DNA of 64,000 nt from Phlebotomus papatasi (GCF_024763615.1 NC_077223.1:6696001-6760000); one strand, 5' to 3'; counted from the first letter of the stretch, positions 22,901-37,900 are shown. Numbers and translations are program-made. The notes: generated by a model not told the origin, from the sequence alone.

Positions 22901-25900
22901 CAATCGAGCTTTTTTTGTCATTATGAGTTCGAAAATGCAATTCATTGAATTTTTAATAAAATCCCTTTACTTTATGATTTTATGAAAATACAGTAAGGTA
23001 AATGTTCTAATTCAAAATCATTTCCAGACGCTTTAACTTTGACAGAAGATTCAACACATTGAATTCATATTTTTTCTGAAGAGAATTACATAAATTTGCT
23101 CCTTGACTCTTCTAGAATGTTACGGTTTAGTGAAAATTCTTTAGATATAATTTGAAAACTTCTTAAATACAAGAAAAATACGCGAGTGTGAAATACTTCT
23201 ATTGGAAACAAATTAATCCAAATGGAGACAAGGGAAAGTTTCTAATTGGAGACAAACAGTGTAAGTGAAACCACGATGAAAGGCTTCCAAAACCTTGTTG
23301 ATTTGCTCTTGAGTGTAGGATTTGTTCTTATTCCTGGTCTTTTCTCCTTTCCCATCTAAAACAATAAGAAAATCTCTCCAATAAAATCATAAATATTTCC
23401 GAAGTTTCAGATTGAAGCATTTGCAGATAGGGGAGACTGGGGCAAAACTTGTCAAAACACATATTTAATTCTTTCAGGAGCTCTGAGAAAACTTAAGCGT
23501 TTTATAATGAGCATATTCTTATAGGAAATTTACTGCTCTACACCATTGCAGAAGACTATTTTCCTCTATCTCGAAAGAAATGTGATTTTCGAATCATTTT
23601 CTAAAAGTCGATTTTGTTGAGATTCTCAAATTTGCTGGGGCAAATTTTGTCAGTCTTCGGATAATTTGTGACGTTTTACTCTCGCAAACGTTAAAAATAT
23701 CAAATAGACATATTTTTATAGGAAATTTATTCCTCTACAACTTTGTCGAAGATAATTTTTCTCTATCTTAACGAGAAATGTGCTTAAATTGAGATAATCA
23801 GTATTGATATTTTCTGTAAGCCAAATATTCCAAAAATACAACTGAAAATTTCATTAATTTTTGAAACTTTGTGGGTTTAAGAAGGTTCATAAAGGCTATT
23901 TATAATAAAAATTTCAAGCCTTAGTCTCTTTTATTTTAGAAAATAGTGAATATTGAAATTTTCTTTTTGACAAATTTTGCCCCAGTCTCCCCTACTTCAG
24001 AAAACTCTTTTTGTTCACTAAATAGGTAATTATTTCATATGAAAACTTCACGTACCGTTAACAATAAAAATTAGCACTTAATTTAACTAAAATTAGCCAG
24101 AAATATGACATAAATGTTAAACGAAACGAATAAACAACAGTCACCTCATTTTGTTTTTCATTGGAAAACATGGTCGATCGATGAAAAATTCGATGGTGAA
24201 AAGGTACACTTTTAATTTTTCTGAGAAATTAACAAATTAAAATTTGTGAATATGAATGGATTTTTGCTTTATTTGGAGCAAAATCAACTAAATAATAAAA
24301 CTGTGGTATAGAAGATATATAAATATAGTAATTTAGTACTGTATTTATCATGAAAAAAAGTGACGTTTCCATTTGGAGTAGCGAAAAATTTCCATTTGAA
24401 GCAGGTTTTGAATTAGCTTAATTTACCCTACGTCTTGGTTGATTTGTTTAACAAAATGCATTGTCATTTGAATTGCCAGAAATCTCAAATATGTGACTTC
24501 TGACAATGCCACGTGAGCTGATATGATAATGTCATGGTTACAGAATCGTATTTTCGAAAAAGCTCTCCTAAGATTCGAACCCAATTTGTCATATGGCATT
24601 GCCAGACTATTACAGAATTTCCCTCGCCCTTAAGCGAAGAAGAATTGTGTTAAAATTTTGTCAAAAGAATGTTGTTTATCAATTTGACAAAACTTCTATA
24701 AGCATGCAATAAGGCCTAGTTCCTCTAGGAAACGTCGTCGTGTCAACATAATAATTTATTATTCAACTTTTTTTTTTACAAATGATAGCTGATATGAAGT
24801 CCTACAAGAAAACTTTATAATATTGAAAAATAGCTCGCCCTGCCACTTCATCTCATTCTTAACTTACCATCTTTTAAAGCAATCAATAGGTCTTCAATCA
24901 AAGTATTGAATGGTTCTCTAATTTCGAATGGTTACTTCTCAATGAGGGAATGAAGCTCAAAAACTATCAAGAAGTCTTATAAAGTCAAGTGAGCTTATGC
25001 CCAAAAGTTCAGCAGCCAAAAAAGCCCCTGGGAAGAGATTGTGCATAAAAAATTTATTTTAAAGCACTTCCTTTTGCTCTACATTTTCTTTTAGGTTTCT
25101 GGTAATATTTTATTAACGTCCGGTGAGGTCTTGGAACTCAATCACTGATTTATGTAAAAGTGTGATTTTTTTTAAAACATAAATACTATGGGCTATGTTT
25201 TTGCTATTAAATCCTATCTTTGAGTTTTCTTTTACAAGTACAGTAATGCTTAATAACTTTAAATGGTTATGGATACAGAGATTTTATGAAAATTAACATC
25301 CAAACGGTCTTAGCAGCTTTCAATGAAGAAATAACTAAAAACACGTAGAGGATGTGCTGGAGTCGTTAAGAGAACTGGAAGAACTATAAAATTTTATCTA
25401 ATTAGCCAACACGCTGTTTGGTATTTTCTTTGCAATTTAAAAAGCAATTGCTTAAAGCCTTTCATTTCTTAAACAAACCATTAATTAGAAATACTGACCG
25501 AAATGTTCGACAATGAAGTCATTAAGTCAAATTTAATGAAATCAATTATTTTGCTTCAATGATGATCATATAAAATAATAACTTAACGGTCTTTTGAATT
25601 TATTTTCCGATTTTAAAAGGTTTAGAAGACTTATAGGGGTAATTGGGGCACCTTTAATTGGGACACTCTTAAAATGTTGCTTTTTCTCTTATTTTAAATG
25701 GCACTGAACCAATCATGATAAGGCTTAGTTATTCGTTTATAGAGGTTAATTATATCACGGTAGGATACGGTTATATTTAAAAAGGAAGAAAATTTTTTTT
25801 CAATGTTTCCCCAATTCAAAGGTACCCCGTTTCCCCCTAATTAAAATTTTAGAGTACGCACGCACTACCCTTATTATTTAATAAGTTACCAGTTTCTTAC

Positions 25901-28900
25901 ATTTCTAAAGCTTTCAATATTCCTTAACAATAACTTTTTTATTTATTTTTTAATTATGTAAACTTTTTCAAGAATTTAAAATTGTTTGATAATTATTCGC
26001 GAAATCTTTAAATATAATGAAATGTGCTTGGCAGAAATTATTCATTTGGGCTTTAAACAAGAAAATTACTTTTTGTTCTTTTTTCTACTTCTTCAAAACT
26101 TTGTTGTTGTGGAAAAGTTCAAACAAAAGTATTATAATAAAAGTATTATATTCACTCAGCAGTTTCTATAGTTCCAATTGAATTCTAGAAAAGAAGAAGT
26201 TTATTTTCCTCAGAACATATTTGATTCACTGAAAAGGCTAAATATGTCCAATCTCTTTGAGAGAGTTCTATTTGATAGAAAATGATGAGTAAAATTTTCA
26301 TCGATGACAGTTTTTATTGCATTTCTATCTATGATAACATTTTATGAAATCACGTTGAAGTTGGAAAGTTGTATGATGCAAATATGAATTTCGAATAAAT
26401 GAGTATTTCATTGCCCTTAAGGTTGTGAAATTAAAAACTGTTAGTAGTTACTAGCGCCACTCGCGGGAGAAAACAGCGCCCTCACGTGGGGGAAGAGGTT
26501 GACAGTGTTAGTGATTTTTAGCAACTTGTTTAATTTTATTTATTTTGTATTGATCAAAGAGTGTAATTATATTTTTAAATACATAAAGAAAAAAGGTTCT
26601 TTTTATTACATTAATATTTTTTTTTATTTTCATTAAATAAAATTTCTTTATTAAAATTCCAATATTTTTCAAAATGAATTTAGAGATGCGAATACTGTAT
26701 TTTTTTTAAAGAGTATTTTATTACTTGTAGGGCTGAGAAATTGACAGTTGATAGCAGTTGCTAGCGCCGCTTGCGAGAGAAAATAGCGCTCTCATGCGGA
26801 GAAAAACTTGATTCATATGGCAGTGAGATATTTAAAATGCGTTTATAGGAAATTAATAGGAACAACATGTTGAAATATTATCTTATCATGCAAAGAAATC
26901 ATTGATATATAACCTTCATATGACTTTTTGTAAAATAAAATAATATATACGTGAAATACTTGTAGTTTGGAACAGGGTATAGCATTATACAAAGTTTAAA
27001 GTTTTCAAAAGTTTTGCTTGAAATCTTAAAAAGAAGTTTATAGTATTCTCTATAATAATCCTATTATTTGGGTAAGATGGGCTAATTTGGAATCATTCAT
27101 TTAGATGGTCAAAGAGAAAAAGAAAACCATGAAGTAGTAAAGGCTTTACATTCAAGAGTACTGTTTCGTTGTTTTTTTCCTTTCACCATCTAAAACTAAG
27201 TGGAAACCTCGAATGATTCCAAATTACCCCATCTTACCCTACGTTTCAAAATAAAGAAAAATAAAGACATGAATTTTACTGTAATTTTGGACAGCTTGCT
27301 TGTAATTCGGGACACTTTGATTGTAAATTTGGAAATTTGATATTTTCATAATAAAACAACCATTTTTGTCAATTTAAAGTACTCAACTTATCAAGTCCTC
27401 CTTATGTTTATACCGTAGAAGAAACCACAGAATATCTCAAGGAGCCTGGGACACTTTCTAATGCCCAACGTATAATAGCTGTTATTTTGTAAACATGTTT
27501 TTTGACATTTCAATGAGAGCGAGTGATATCTAAATCTAGTCATCTCTCTCACTCTCATAGACAATTTTGAAAAGATGTTGACAAACAAGAATAACTTTTG
27601 TTTTGTAAACATATTTTCGAAACTGCCTTTGAGAGTGAGTGAGATGACTAGATTTTTATCTCACTCACTCTCATTGGAATGTAAAAAACATTATTAAAAA
27701 ACAAAAGTTATTGTGCGTTGGGCATAAGACTTTCTACAATCTTTATGAAATTTCGAGAAACAAATAACTGTCCAAGATAAGAAACATAAGTTCATTGGCA
27801 AACTTCTGACAAAATAGTGTATTTTTTACATGAAAAACGTAACTTGCAAGTCATACAGTAGACTCTTTCAAATTTGGGTTTTTGTGACTGAAATGTCACT
27901 TGAATTGCAGAAAAATTCAGTCGTGAAACCGTATTAACCGATGAAACTGGACGAAGAACAGAATTCTCTGAAAGAAAAGTTTACTCTGAAAAAATGTATT
28001 GTCAAATTAACAAGAAAAGTTTGTCAAAAAGATGGTCTTCCATACAGAACATGGAATAGTTTTGTCAAATTAGAGACCAACTGGATTTTGTTAAAAAATT
28101 TGTCAAAAGGGTGTTTTTCCAATGTAAGAAAAATTTTGTCAAATTGATAAACAACATCGTTTTAACAAAATTTGAACAAAATCCATTTGTCCATTTAACA
28201 AGATATTTTTTCAGAGTACATAGAAAAATATTTCGTAAAATTGTTTGTAAATTTTTGTGAATTCCTACTGAATCGTATAGGGGAAAGGCTCATAATTTTG
28301 TCCAGTTTCTTATTTTGAACAGTTTGAGGATAAAATTGGACACTAAAAATAAATTGATTAAAATGATGGATTTTTATTCCAATATTTGATGAATAATGAA
28401 TTCTATCTAAATATTTGTTCCTTTTGGAAGAATTTAACACTAAATACGTTAAATTTTGAATATGATTTGAGTTGAAATTGCTTTGTTGAAAATTCAGTGT
28501 GAGCAATTGCTTACGAGAAATATGACAGAACTTCGTGTTTACTTCAGTCTTATTTAGCTGTGGTGAAGTACTAACAATATTTCTTCGCTTTTTTTTGAGT
28601 GATATTATTGAATATTCATTGAATATTGTGTTGATTCACGTTAGTGGTGGTGAGGGGCACTCAATGGATCAAGTGGTAGAGCACTCGCTCTATGATGCAA
28701 GCAGGGGCATGACATTTTCTATGTTTCCTATATGTTTCTAGAGCGTGCCGAACAAACTTTTGTGTTTATTAGTTGTTTTCTGTCAGTGTAAAATGAATTA
28801 GCAAAAAATATAAATGCAAAATAAAAGCCAAATTAATATTGAATAGGCAACCGAAAACCAAAAATTGGCAACCTACGTTGTTTTGGAGATATCTCGTGAA

Positions 28901-31900
28901 ATGTGTACGAAAACAGGGAAAAATTTACACTAAAATCGGTCACATTTTTCAGAGCTAATATCAACCCCTGGATGCAAGTGTGTCGGTTTCGAATCCCCTT
29001 TATTATTATTATTCGTACTTTTCTTTTTTTTCTTCTTTTGCATATTTTTAATTCTTTTGCAAACATTTGTTCGTTAATGTTCGTAAAATTTTGTAAAAGA
29101 GCAAAAAATGCTCGTCGAGTAATCATGTTACGAACAATGTTTGTGAAGGAAGCACAAACTTTTACGAACTTTTTAGTGGGTTATACAATTTAATGAAGAA
29201 AGCCTTGTTAAATTTCTCGAAGGGAACTGCTCATATTGAAGTTTCAACAAAGCAGTTCTAATTCATATTATAATTCAAAATTGACCGAATTTAGTCTTAA
29301 TATATTTTAAGAAGAATAAAGGGACAGATAATCCTAACCGGCTTATGTAGGTGAGATTCTTAACGTGAGCTAACTCGGAGTGCATGCAAATTCGATTTGG
29401 AGCTAAAGTTGGGAGACGCCATTCAGTTATCTTGAATCAAATTCGTGAAATTATACAAATTTTGTATTTAAACCAAAATATCAAGGATTTGGATGAACTG
29501 ACAGAAAAGTGTTATATGGGTGAAATGTAGACCAGAATGTTCTCTATAATTTTGCCGTAGAACTTGAACTCATCGATTACTCAGAAGCCAAGATAAGCGA
29601 GGTTTTTTGTTTCTTAACTCGTTTTTTCATCCAGAGTGCCCCAAGTGTTCATTTGTTGAACTTCAACTATATCAAAGAATTGTTGTATTTTGCGGGACTT
29701 TCCATTTAAAACCATATTTTAAGTGTCTTTGTGGAGTAGAGGCAGTCAAATTGGCATCTGAGTGATTTCAAAGCGTTATTATGGGAAAAATCAATTTTTT
29801 CACACTTAAACGGCAAAATCAGAGTGATAGCGTAGTCTGAGCGAAAAATGATATATGGACGAAATGTAGAGACAAATGTGCTCTACAATTATGTCGAAGT
29901 AATCATCAAAATCGGTTCAGCGACAGTCGAGATAATTGAGGTTATGTGATATTGAAATTGGTTTTTTGACTGTGGCGCCCCTGATGTTGGTCCCACTAAG
30001 TTCAAATATTCTAGAAAGTTGTAGCATTTGGTGAGATCTTTCGTTTAAGCCCTCATTCATCAAAATCGGTCACATAGAACCGGAGATATGATTTTTTGAA
30101 TTTCGTGAACTTTGACCCCTCATATCTCCGGTTCTATTGAAACCACAGCGCGCATACGCACCATTTTGGAAACGTCCTAGACTGGACTATAACATACTAA
30201 AATTTCATTAACTTGCACAATGCCGTTTTTGAAAAAAGTGACTTTGAATTTCGATGAATTTTGACGCTATCACAGCGCCACCTGTGGTGACTTTTTGAAC
30301 TTCCATCTGAAAGTGCTCATTGAGACGAAACCAAAAAGGTAAAATTTAGGTCGCTATGTTAATTAGAACCGGAGATAGAGGCCGGTCAATGTTCGAACTT
30401 TGACCCCTTATAGCTCGGGTCAGGGGTTATGGATCGACTTAAGGTTTTTTTTGTTTGATAGGTATAATCAACGGCTACAACATACAAAAATTTCAGCCCG
30501 ATGCACAATGGAATTTTTGAGTTATTTAACTTATAAGATTTAAAAATTTTCTTTTTAAAAAAAGCGCCCCTAGCGGTGGTTTTATGAACTTGCGATGTTA
30601 GAAGGGGAAATGGCATTTCACGAGAGCTTTCCAAAAAGCCCACACTTTTTAAATTCTGACAATTAGAACCGGAGTTATGACCATTTTAAGAAATTTTTTT
30701 TGGACCCTTATAGCTCGGGTCAGGGGGTCGGGGTACCTTAAGTTTGGTATTGATGGAAAGCTCTAAGGCCCAGCTATAACATACTAAAATTTGAGCCCGC
30801 TCGATGCCATAGGGGCGGAGCTATTGAGAAAACAAAAGAAGGAGGGTCTTCAAAATGGCGGAAGGAGGGGTGGGGGGTGGGGGGTCAATGCACCAAGTTG
30901 CAATTTTCACCCGATATATAACCTTTTCCGAAAACCGCAAGTCGATATCTTTTTTAGTTTAGGAGCTATTAAGCTCCGAAGAGCGGCCGGCCGGCCGGGA
31001 ACGTAAAATAGCCACATATATATTCGTGATCAGGAAGTGGCGAAACACATTTTGGCCAAGTTTGAGGTCGATCGGACGACATGAAATTTTGTTAGGATTA
31101 TAGTAGGTGAGATTGTTAAGAATCTCACCTAATATTTAGGTCGAATACACTATTCATTGAATGTTCCAAGAAAAATCCATATTTTTAACCTGTTTATTTG
31201 TATTTTCCAACTTTATCCTCAAAGTGTCCAAAATTTCAAGCTGTCCCAAATTAAAAGCACTTCCCCTATTTCATTTGAGCGCAAAAAACGGCTTGCGGAA
31301 GTGATTTGAGAATTAAATTAAATTCCCTTTTTCGTGTTTTTCTCTCTCTGATTTGTCTTCTTTCACTTATATTTGGCACATAAACCCATGGGATTGCTTC
31401 TATGTTGCAATTTTTCATCCTATTGTGTCCCCTATGGATTTTATACGACATGTGACAGTGTACACCGAATTAATACCAATTCTTCTTGTGGTCAGAATTG
31501 TCCAGCTATATGAGTATCTGTATTGGCGTAGTCTGAAAATATTGTTCATTCTAGAGCCAGGAATTTTTTATTATTATTTTTTTTTATTATTGCACATGAA
31601 ATGGTGTTAAATCTATGACAAGTTGAGAAAATATAAAGATGAATTTTCCAAGAATTCTTTTCTATTGTGAATTGAAGTAGGGAAGAATGCGAAAGATATG
31701 GGTCATTCAGTTATCCTTTTGTATTGAAGTGTATTTGCACAGAATGAAAGGGACAGATAATCCTAACCGGCTTATGTAGGTGAGATTCTTAACGTGAGCT
31801 AACTCGGAGTGCATGCAAATTCGATTTGATGCTGAAGTAGGGAGACGCCATTCAGTTATCTTGAATCAAATTCGTGAAATTATACAAGTTTTGTATTTGA

Positions 31901-34900
31901 ACCAAAATGTCAAGGATTTGGATGAACTGACAGAAAAGTGTTATATGGGTGAAATGTAGACCAGAATGTTCTCTATAATTTTTCCATAGAACATGATCTC
32001 ATCGATTACTCAGAAGCCAAGATAATCGAGGTTTTTTGTTTCTTAACTCGTTTTTTCATCCAGAGTGCCCCAAGTAGTCATTTGTTGAACTTCAACTATA
32101 TCAAAGAATTGTTGTATTTTGTGGGACTTTCCATTTAAAACCCTATTTTAAGTGTCTTGGTGGAGTAGAGGCAGTCAAATTGGCATCTGAGTGATTTCAA
32201 AGCGTTATTATGGGAAAAATCAATTTTTTCACACTTAAACGGCAAAATCGGAGTGATAGCGTAGTCTGAGCGGAAAATGATGTATGGACGAAATGTAGAG
32301 ACAAATGTCTTCTACAATTATGTCGAAGTAATTATCAAAATCGGTTCAGCGACAGTCGAGATAATTGAGGTTATGTGATATTGAAATTGGTTTTTCGACT
32401 GTGGCGCCTCTGGTGTTGGTCCCACGAAGTTCAAATATTCTAGAAAGTTGTAGCATTTGGTGAGATCTTTCGTTTAAGCCCTCACTCATCAAAATCGGTC
32501 ACATAGAACCGGAGATATGATTTTTTGAATTTTGTGAACTTTGACCCCTCATATCTCCGGTTCTGTTTTAACCACAGCGCGCATACGCACCATTTTGGAA
32601 ACGTCCTAGACTGGACTACAACATACTAAAATTTCATTAACTTGCACAATGCCGTTTTTGAGAAAAATGATTTTGAATTTCGATGAATTTTGACGCTATC
32701 GCAGCGCCACCTGTGGTGACTTTTTGAACTTCCATCTGAAAGTGCTCATCGAGACGAAACCAAAAAGGTAAAATTTATGTCGATATGTTAATTAGAACCG
32801 GAGATAGAGGCCGGTCAATGTTCGAACTTTGACCCCTTATAGCTCGGGTCAGGGGTTATGGATCGACTTAAGGTTTTTTTTGTTTGATAGGTATAATCAA
32901 CGGCTACAACATACTAAAATTTCAGCCCGATTGCATAAGGAATTTTTGAGTTATTTAACTTTTAAGATTTAAAAATTTTCTTTTTAATAATAGCGCCCCT
33001 AGCGGTAGTTTTATGAACTTGCGATGTTAGAAGAGGAAGTGGCATTTCACGAGAGCTTTCCAAAAAGCCCTCATATTTTAAATTCTGACAATTAGAACCG
33101 GAGTTATGGCCATTTTAAGAAATTTTTTTTGGACCCTTATAGCTCGGGTCAGGGGGGTCGGGGTCCTTAAGTTTGGTATTGATGGAAAGCTCTAAGGCCC
33201 AGCTATAACATACTAAAATTTGAGCCCGATCGATGCCATAGGGGCGGAGCTATTGAGAAAACAAAAAAAGGGGGGTCTTCAAAATGGCGGAAGAAGGGGT
33301 GGGGGGTGGGGGGTCAATGCACCAAGTTGCAATTTTCATGCGATATATAACCTTTGCCGAAAACCGCAAGTCGATATCTTTTTTAGTTTAGGAGCTATTA
33401 AGCTCCAAAGAGCGGCCGGACGGCCGGCCGGCCGGCCGGGAACGTAACTTAGCCCCCCATATATTCGTGATCAGGAAGTGGCGAAACACATTTTGGCCAA
33501 GTTTGAGCGCGATCGGAGGACATGAAATTTTGTTAGGATTATAGTAGGTGAGATTGTTAAGAATCTCACCTAATATCCTATTTCGATTACCAATGTAGTA
33601 TTACAAAGGGTATTCTAAAGTTACTTAAAGTTCCATTGAAAGAATGTCAGTTAGCGTGTTTCTAAATTCGTCCAACTCTTATTCCTAGCACTCAAAGGGA
33701 GGAAACTATATAATTTTTTTTAATGGAAAAAATATGTTGAATAGAGTTGATGCGTGCTTCATGACACATTAAAGTTCATTAAAAAGTCCCTCTAATGCTC
33801 ATCTTGTGGGCAGATACCCGCATGAAAATCATCTGGCTGGGATGGAATGACATAAACATTTTCATCTTCAATTTTTGCTCAATAATTTCTTCATACTTTG
33901 GAAACGTTAAAATGCCTAAGGAGAGAATTATTTGATGGTATTCAGACAAGAGTGACAAATTTACTCCCTATATTTTTATTATTTAAATTATCCGTCATTT
34001 TCATTCATTATTCCCTTTGCCCTCATTTCGTTTTTCTTTTTCGCCTCAGTGTTTTCCGCGCGACGAAGAATCTGGGTATAATTAATGAAATAAATTAAAT
34101 TTGCTGCCTTCCACGTCGGTCAGGGCCAGAGGACACAAAAAGGAAATTCAATTATTGCAGCATTTAAATGACTTTCTAAATAAATTCTTTATACTTTGGG
34201 AGATAATTTTGGGGATTTCAGTATTTATTCACGAGATTTCAGATTAAGGTCTATCGCCGATAGAATTTTGTGGAACATTTAAGAGATAAACATTTTCCTC
34301 AAGTAAGATAATTCCCTAATAGATTCGTAAATAATTAAAAATTCTCAGGCAATTTTATATGCAAAAACCAAAGAAACTTTATAGAAAAGAAGTGGAGAAA
34401 CTTTTGAATGTTTTTCACACTTTGTCAAACTTCGGACATGCTGTATATATTTTATAAAGTTTTCGTTACACCCTTTTTTAGGAGTGGTGTTTGAAACTTT
34501 TTAAAGTAGTTTATCATCTTTGTTTTATCTAAAATTATACTTAATGCATTCCAAAATGAATAGAAGTATGGCCATTGTATTGTGTGAAACTTCGGACACC
34601 AAGTTTTTCAAAGCTTTTTACCCTTTTCGAAATTCAAAGGCCTCTTCAACAGCATCTTTTTTTTTTGTAGAAGAGGCACTCTTTTTTCTATTTACAACTA
34701 TAAGAAAAAAATGTTTGGGACGTTTTGAGAAATATACCAAGTGTACGATATTGAATACCCCCCTAAAATACGTCAAAAATGAGGTTTTTCTAACATTGCA
34801 AAAAATTGACCCATGCGATTTCAATGATTTTCGGATATATTCTGTAGCTAGTTCGTCTGAACATTTCGTTCTTAAACATCTTTCACCGGAAAAATCGCCA

Positions 34901-37900
34901 TCTTTTTTTCGTGAGAAACGTAATTGATCTGAGAAATTTTACTCTGGAGAAGAACTTCTTGAAGCCGAATAAACGTTAAAATGGGTTTGCCCTAGTAGCG
35001 TTTTGACATTGACGTACAATTTTCTTTTGACGTTTGTTCGATTTCAAACGGCTCTCTCTAGATACAGTAGACTCTCGCTAATTCAGCTCTTTTAAGATAG
35101 GGCTACTTTATAATTCGGGCGGCAGTTAAATTCGAAAAAAGTTTGTTCCCAGCGAGCACAGTTAGCAGAATAAAATAGGATTTTCAGCATTTTTTTGCTG
35201 AATCGGTCTGCTGGCCAATCAGCAGCTCTCGAACAAAAAGTGCTAAGCAAATACATAAAAATGGCACTGTTTAGCGCTCGCAGTGGATGATGGCAGAACT
35301 AAATACTGCCGGTAGATGGCGCCAGGAAGCATTTAGCAGCAAATTTTCTCTTTCATTTTTTTTCTTTTTCTCTCAAAATGTCAAAATGGACTTGGAATTT
35401 CCCCTGAAATTATTTATCAACTTGGGGGATATTATAATCACGATTTTTATTACTTATATTATTATAGGAATTATGCTGCGGTATGCTGCCTATAGAGAAT
35501 GGTCAAATAAGAGTATTAAACATACTCCCGACCAAAAGTGTTGCATTTTTTAGTGAATTGCGTCATTATTTTCCCGAGAAAAAAAATTATTTTTTTCTGA
35601 GCAAATATTCAGTCGGGGGTTATAAAATTATTCATTATTTATGAAAAATATGTTTTTTCTTTTGCAAAAAGCATATTTTCCTCAATTTTCGCAATTAAAT
35701 ATTGGCATCTTTCCTGGAACAGCCATTGATGTATTATGCTCACAGTCGGTCACAACTATTGTAATTGATCTTGAAACAGGATTTTTCTACTTTTTTAACT
35801 TTTTTATGGTAAATAAAGTTGCAGATGCATTTAAAAAAATCCATTTAAAAGTTGTGACTCCCCCACTTAACTCTTTCGCCTCTTTTGGGACTCTGAGTAC
35901 ACAAAGCAGCATATGAATACTTTGTGGAAAACAATGTTTTTTTTTTAATTATTCAGAACTGATAAAAATCCTATTCTTATGAATGATTACAAACTATAAG
36001 GATGTCTAAATGTAAAATATTTTTTTTGTAGGACCTCAATTAATTTCTGAGCAAAGATATTTTTGATTTAAAAAAAAAGTGATATTGGCTTGCAGTATAT
36101 GCTGCGGTCCGGAAAGTTAATGAGTTCAATAATGCCTTTTAAAAATACTACAAAAAAATTTCTATGGATACTACAAAATAAAATATAATTGTTTTATCAC
36201 AATTTAAGTTGAAAAATTTACATAAAAGCGTTTTTGTTTGTTGCGGCAAATGCGGAAAATATATATTTTTTTATGTTATAAAATGTTTTATATTTTACAA
36301 GTGAAATAAATGTATGATCCGTGCACGATGCATATGCATAATGTATATGCTGCACTTTTCTATTTATAAATTTTCGATTATAAATTTTCTAAAGCGCATT
36401 TTTACGCAAAAAACTACTTTTATTATCGTGGTAAAATAACAAACCAACAATTATCGTTTTTTTAATACTGTACGTATTCTTTTTTAAATGAAAAATTTAT
36501 TCAATTTGATGATTCATTTTTTAAATTAAAATGATATGCATTTATATTTTTTAGAAGAGAGTTTTTAAATACCTTTAAAGTCAGGAAAATATGCTAATTT
36601 GTTGGAAATCATTTCAAATAATTTTGAGTAGACTGTGTATACCATTAAATAAAAATTATAGAGGCTCTAAATTTTATATGTTCTTGATCTTCTTGGTATT
36701 TCCATTAGGTTCCGAAGTTTTTTCAATATTTCTCGAATTTAGAATTCATTAAATATCAAAATATCTTGAGAATTCCCAAGAATTTCTTGGGTTATTAATT
36801 TTCTAAAATCACAGCGGACAAGAATTCTTGGCAATGCAATTTTAATTTAGGTGTAGTATATTTTTTTATAAATGAATTCACAATATTTTTTGATAAAATT
36901 AGATAAAAAAATTAAATTTATTGGTCGGAAAAGGTTTAAGAATACATATTATTCAAAATATATTATAAATATGATTTTTTAAAATTTTTGTGAATTTTAA
37001 ATTTTTTGCTTTATTTTTTAATGTCAAATGTGGTTATTGTAAGAATCATAAAATTGTAATAATGGAAAAGGTTAACCTTAGCTTCTACTCAACTCAGCAA
37101 AGACAAAAACCAAGTGCATTAAAGTCTCTCACTCGATTGGGGAAAAAGAATAACTTTGACTAATTGCCACTGCGATCGCTAGTGTAACTTCGAGGTCAGC
37201 AGAGCTCAGCTGAAAAAATATATGTTTTCAGCTGATTTGAAAAAGCTTAGCATTTGGTGCTCGCTGGGTTGTCAATTTTCAAGTTCGATTATGATTATCA
37301 AATGAAGCAAATATGCTCAAATTTGTCATGATTTGTCTTAGCTTTGATGTGATTTTGCATTAGTAAGAAAAAAAACAAAAAATTGTTGCATTTCAAACAA
37401 TTTTCTGCCCGAATTTCTCTCTTATTCGGTTGACATTTCGGTCCCAAATGCCCGAATTTGGGAATGCCGAACAATCGTTGTAAACACAAATCAAAGCAAT
37501 CATTTTTAAACATTTAAGAATTTATTCATTTATTTATTCTCAACCTCTTGTCCCAATCGGAGTTGCAGGCCAGAATAGGGAAGACCGGGATAGAATTAGT
37601 CAGCGAATGAAATTTTTATTTCTCTATAATTTGGAAAAACTTGTTTAATTTTGAAATTCAAAATTAAATGAAAGTTTTTGAAATGAAAACGGAGGGAGTT
37701 TAATACTATGCATAAATAGTGCATAAATAGTTGTAAGCAGACGTTAGACGTTTCCCAGTTAATTAAAAAATCCAATTTGAGTGAGTTGAAAAAGATGACA
37801 AATCGTTAAGGAAGATTCTGAAAACACAATAAAACATTTCTCGGTCCACTGAGAAAGATCCATACCAAGGGTCGAAAGCTTTAGAGAAAAATTCGAGGTT

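Larger units (their letters stand above)
28278..31268. mobile_element. TAGGGGAAAGGC outer element (ends 3 kb apart)
   Basis: TAGGGGAAAGGCTCATAATT with TTGTCCAG pairs with the inverse of GCTGTCCCAAATTAAAAGC with ACTTCCCCTA. GAGGATAAAATTGGACAC near the left matches inverted TCCAACTTTATCCTC near the right. If these are one element, the SINE/MITE (28654-28998) and 1.8-kb copy A are insertions in it. That nesting is inference. Confidence 0.55.
35148..37268. mobile_element. CCCAGCGAGCAC element, 2.1 kb, with two ORFs
   Basis: It starts CCCAGCGAGCACAGTTAGC and ends GCATTTGGTGCTCGCTGGG. CAGCTGA and CAGCA-type motifs lie just inside both ends as in the 227-bp and 185-bp relatives. Bases 35287-35916 hold two ATG-initiated frames; from 36000 to 37060 the sequence is extremely AT-rich. 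It may be the less deleted form of the family, or a MITE that picked up other DNA. No transposase motif recognised. Confidence 0.75.

Noticed and set aside
28641..28701. Intact tRNA gene
   Set aside because: It is cut by a MITE; even when joined, the acceptor and anticodon stems are imperfect and a (TTA)n tail follows, as in SINEs.
34520..34927. 135-codon frame on the + strand
   Set aside because: T-rich, no domain, and contains the CTTCGGACA words of worn TAGGG-type elements.
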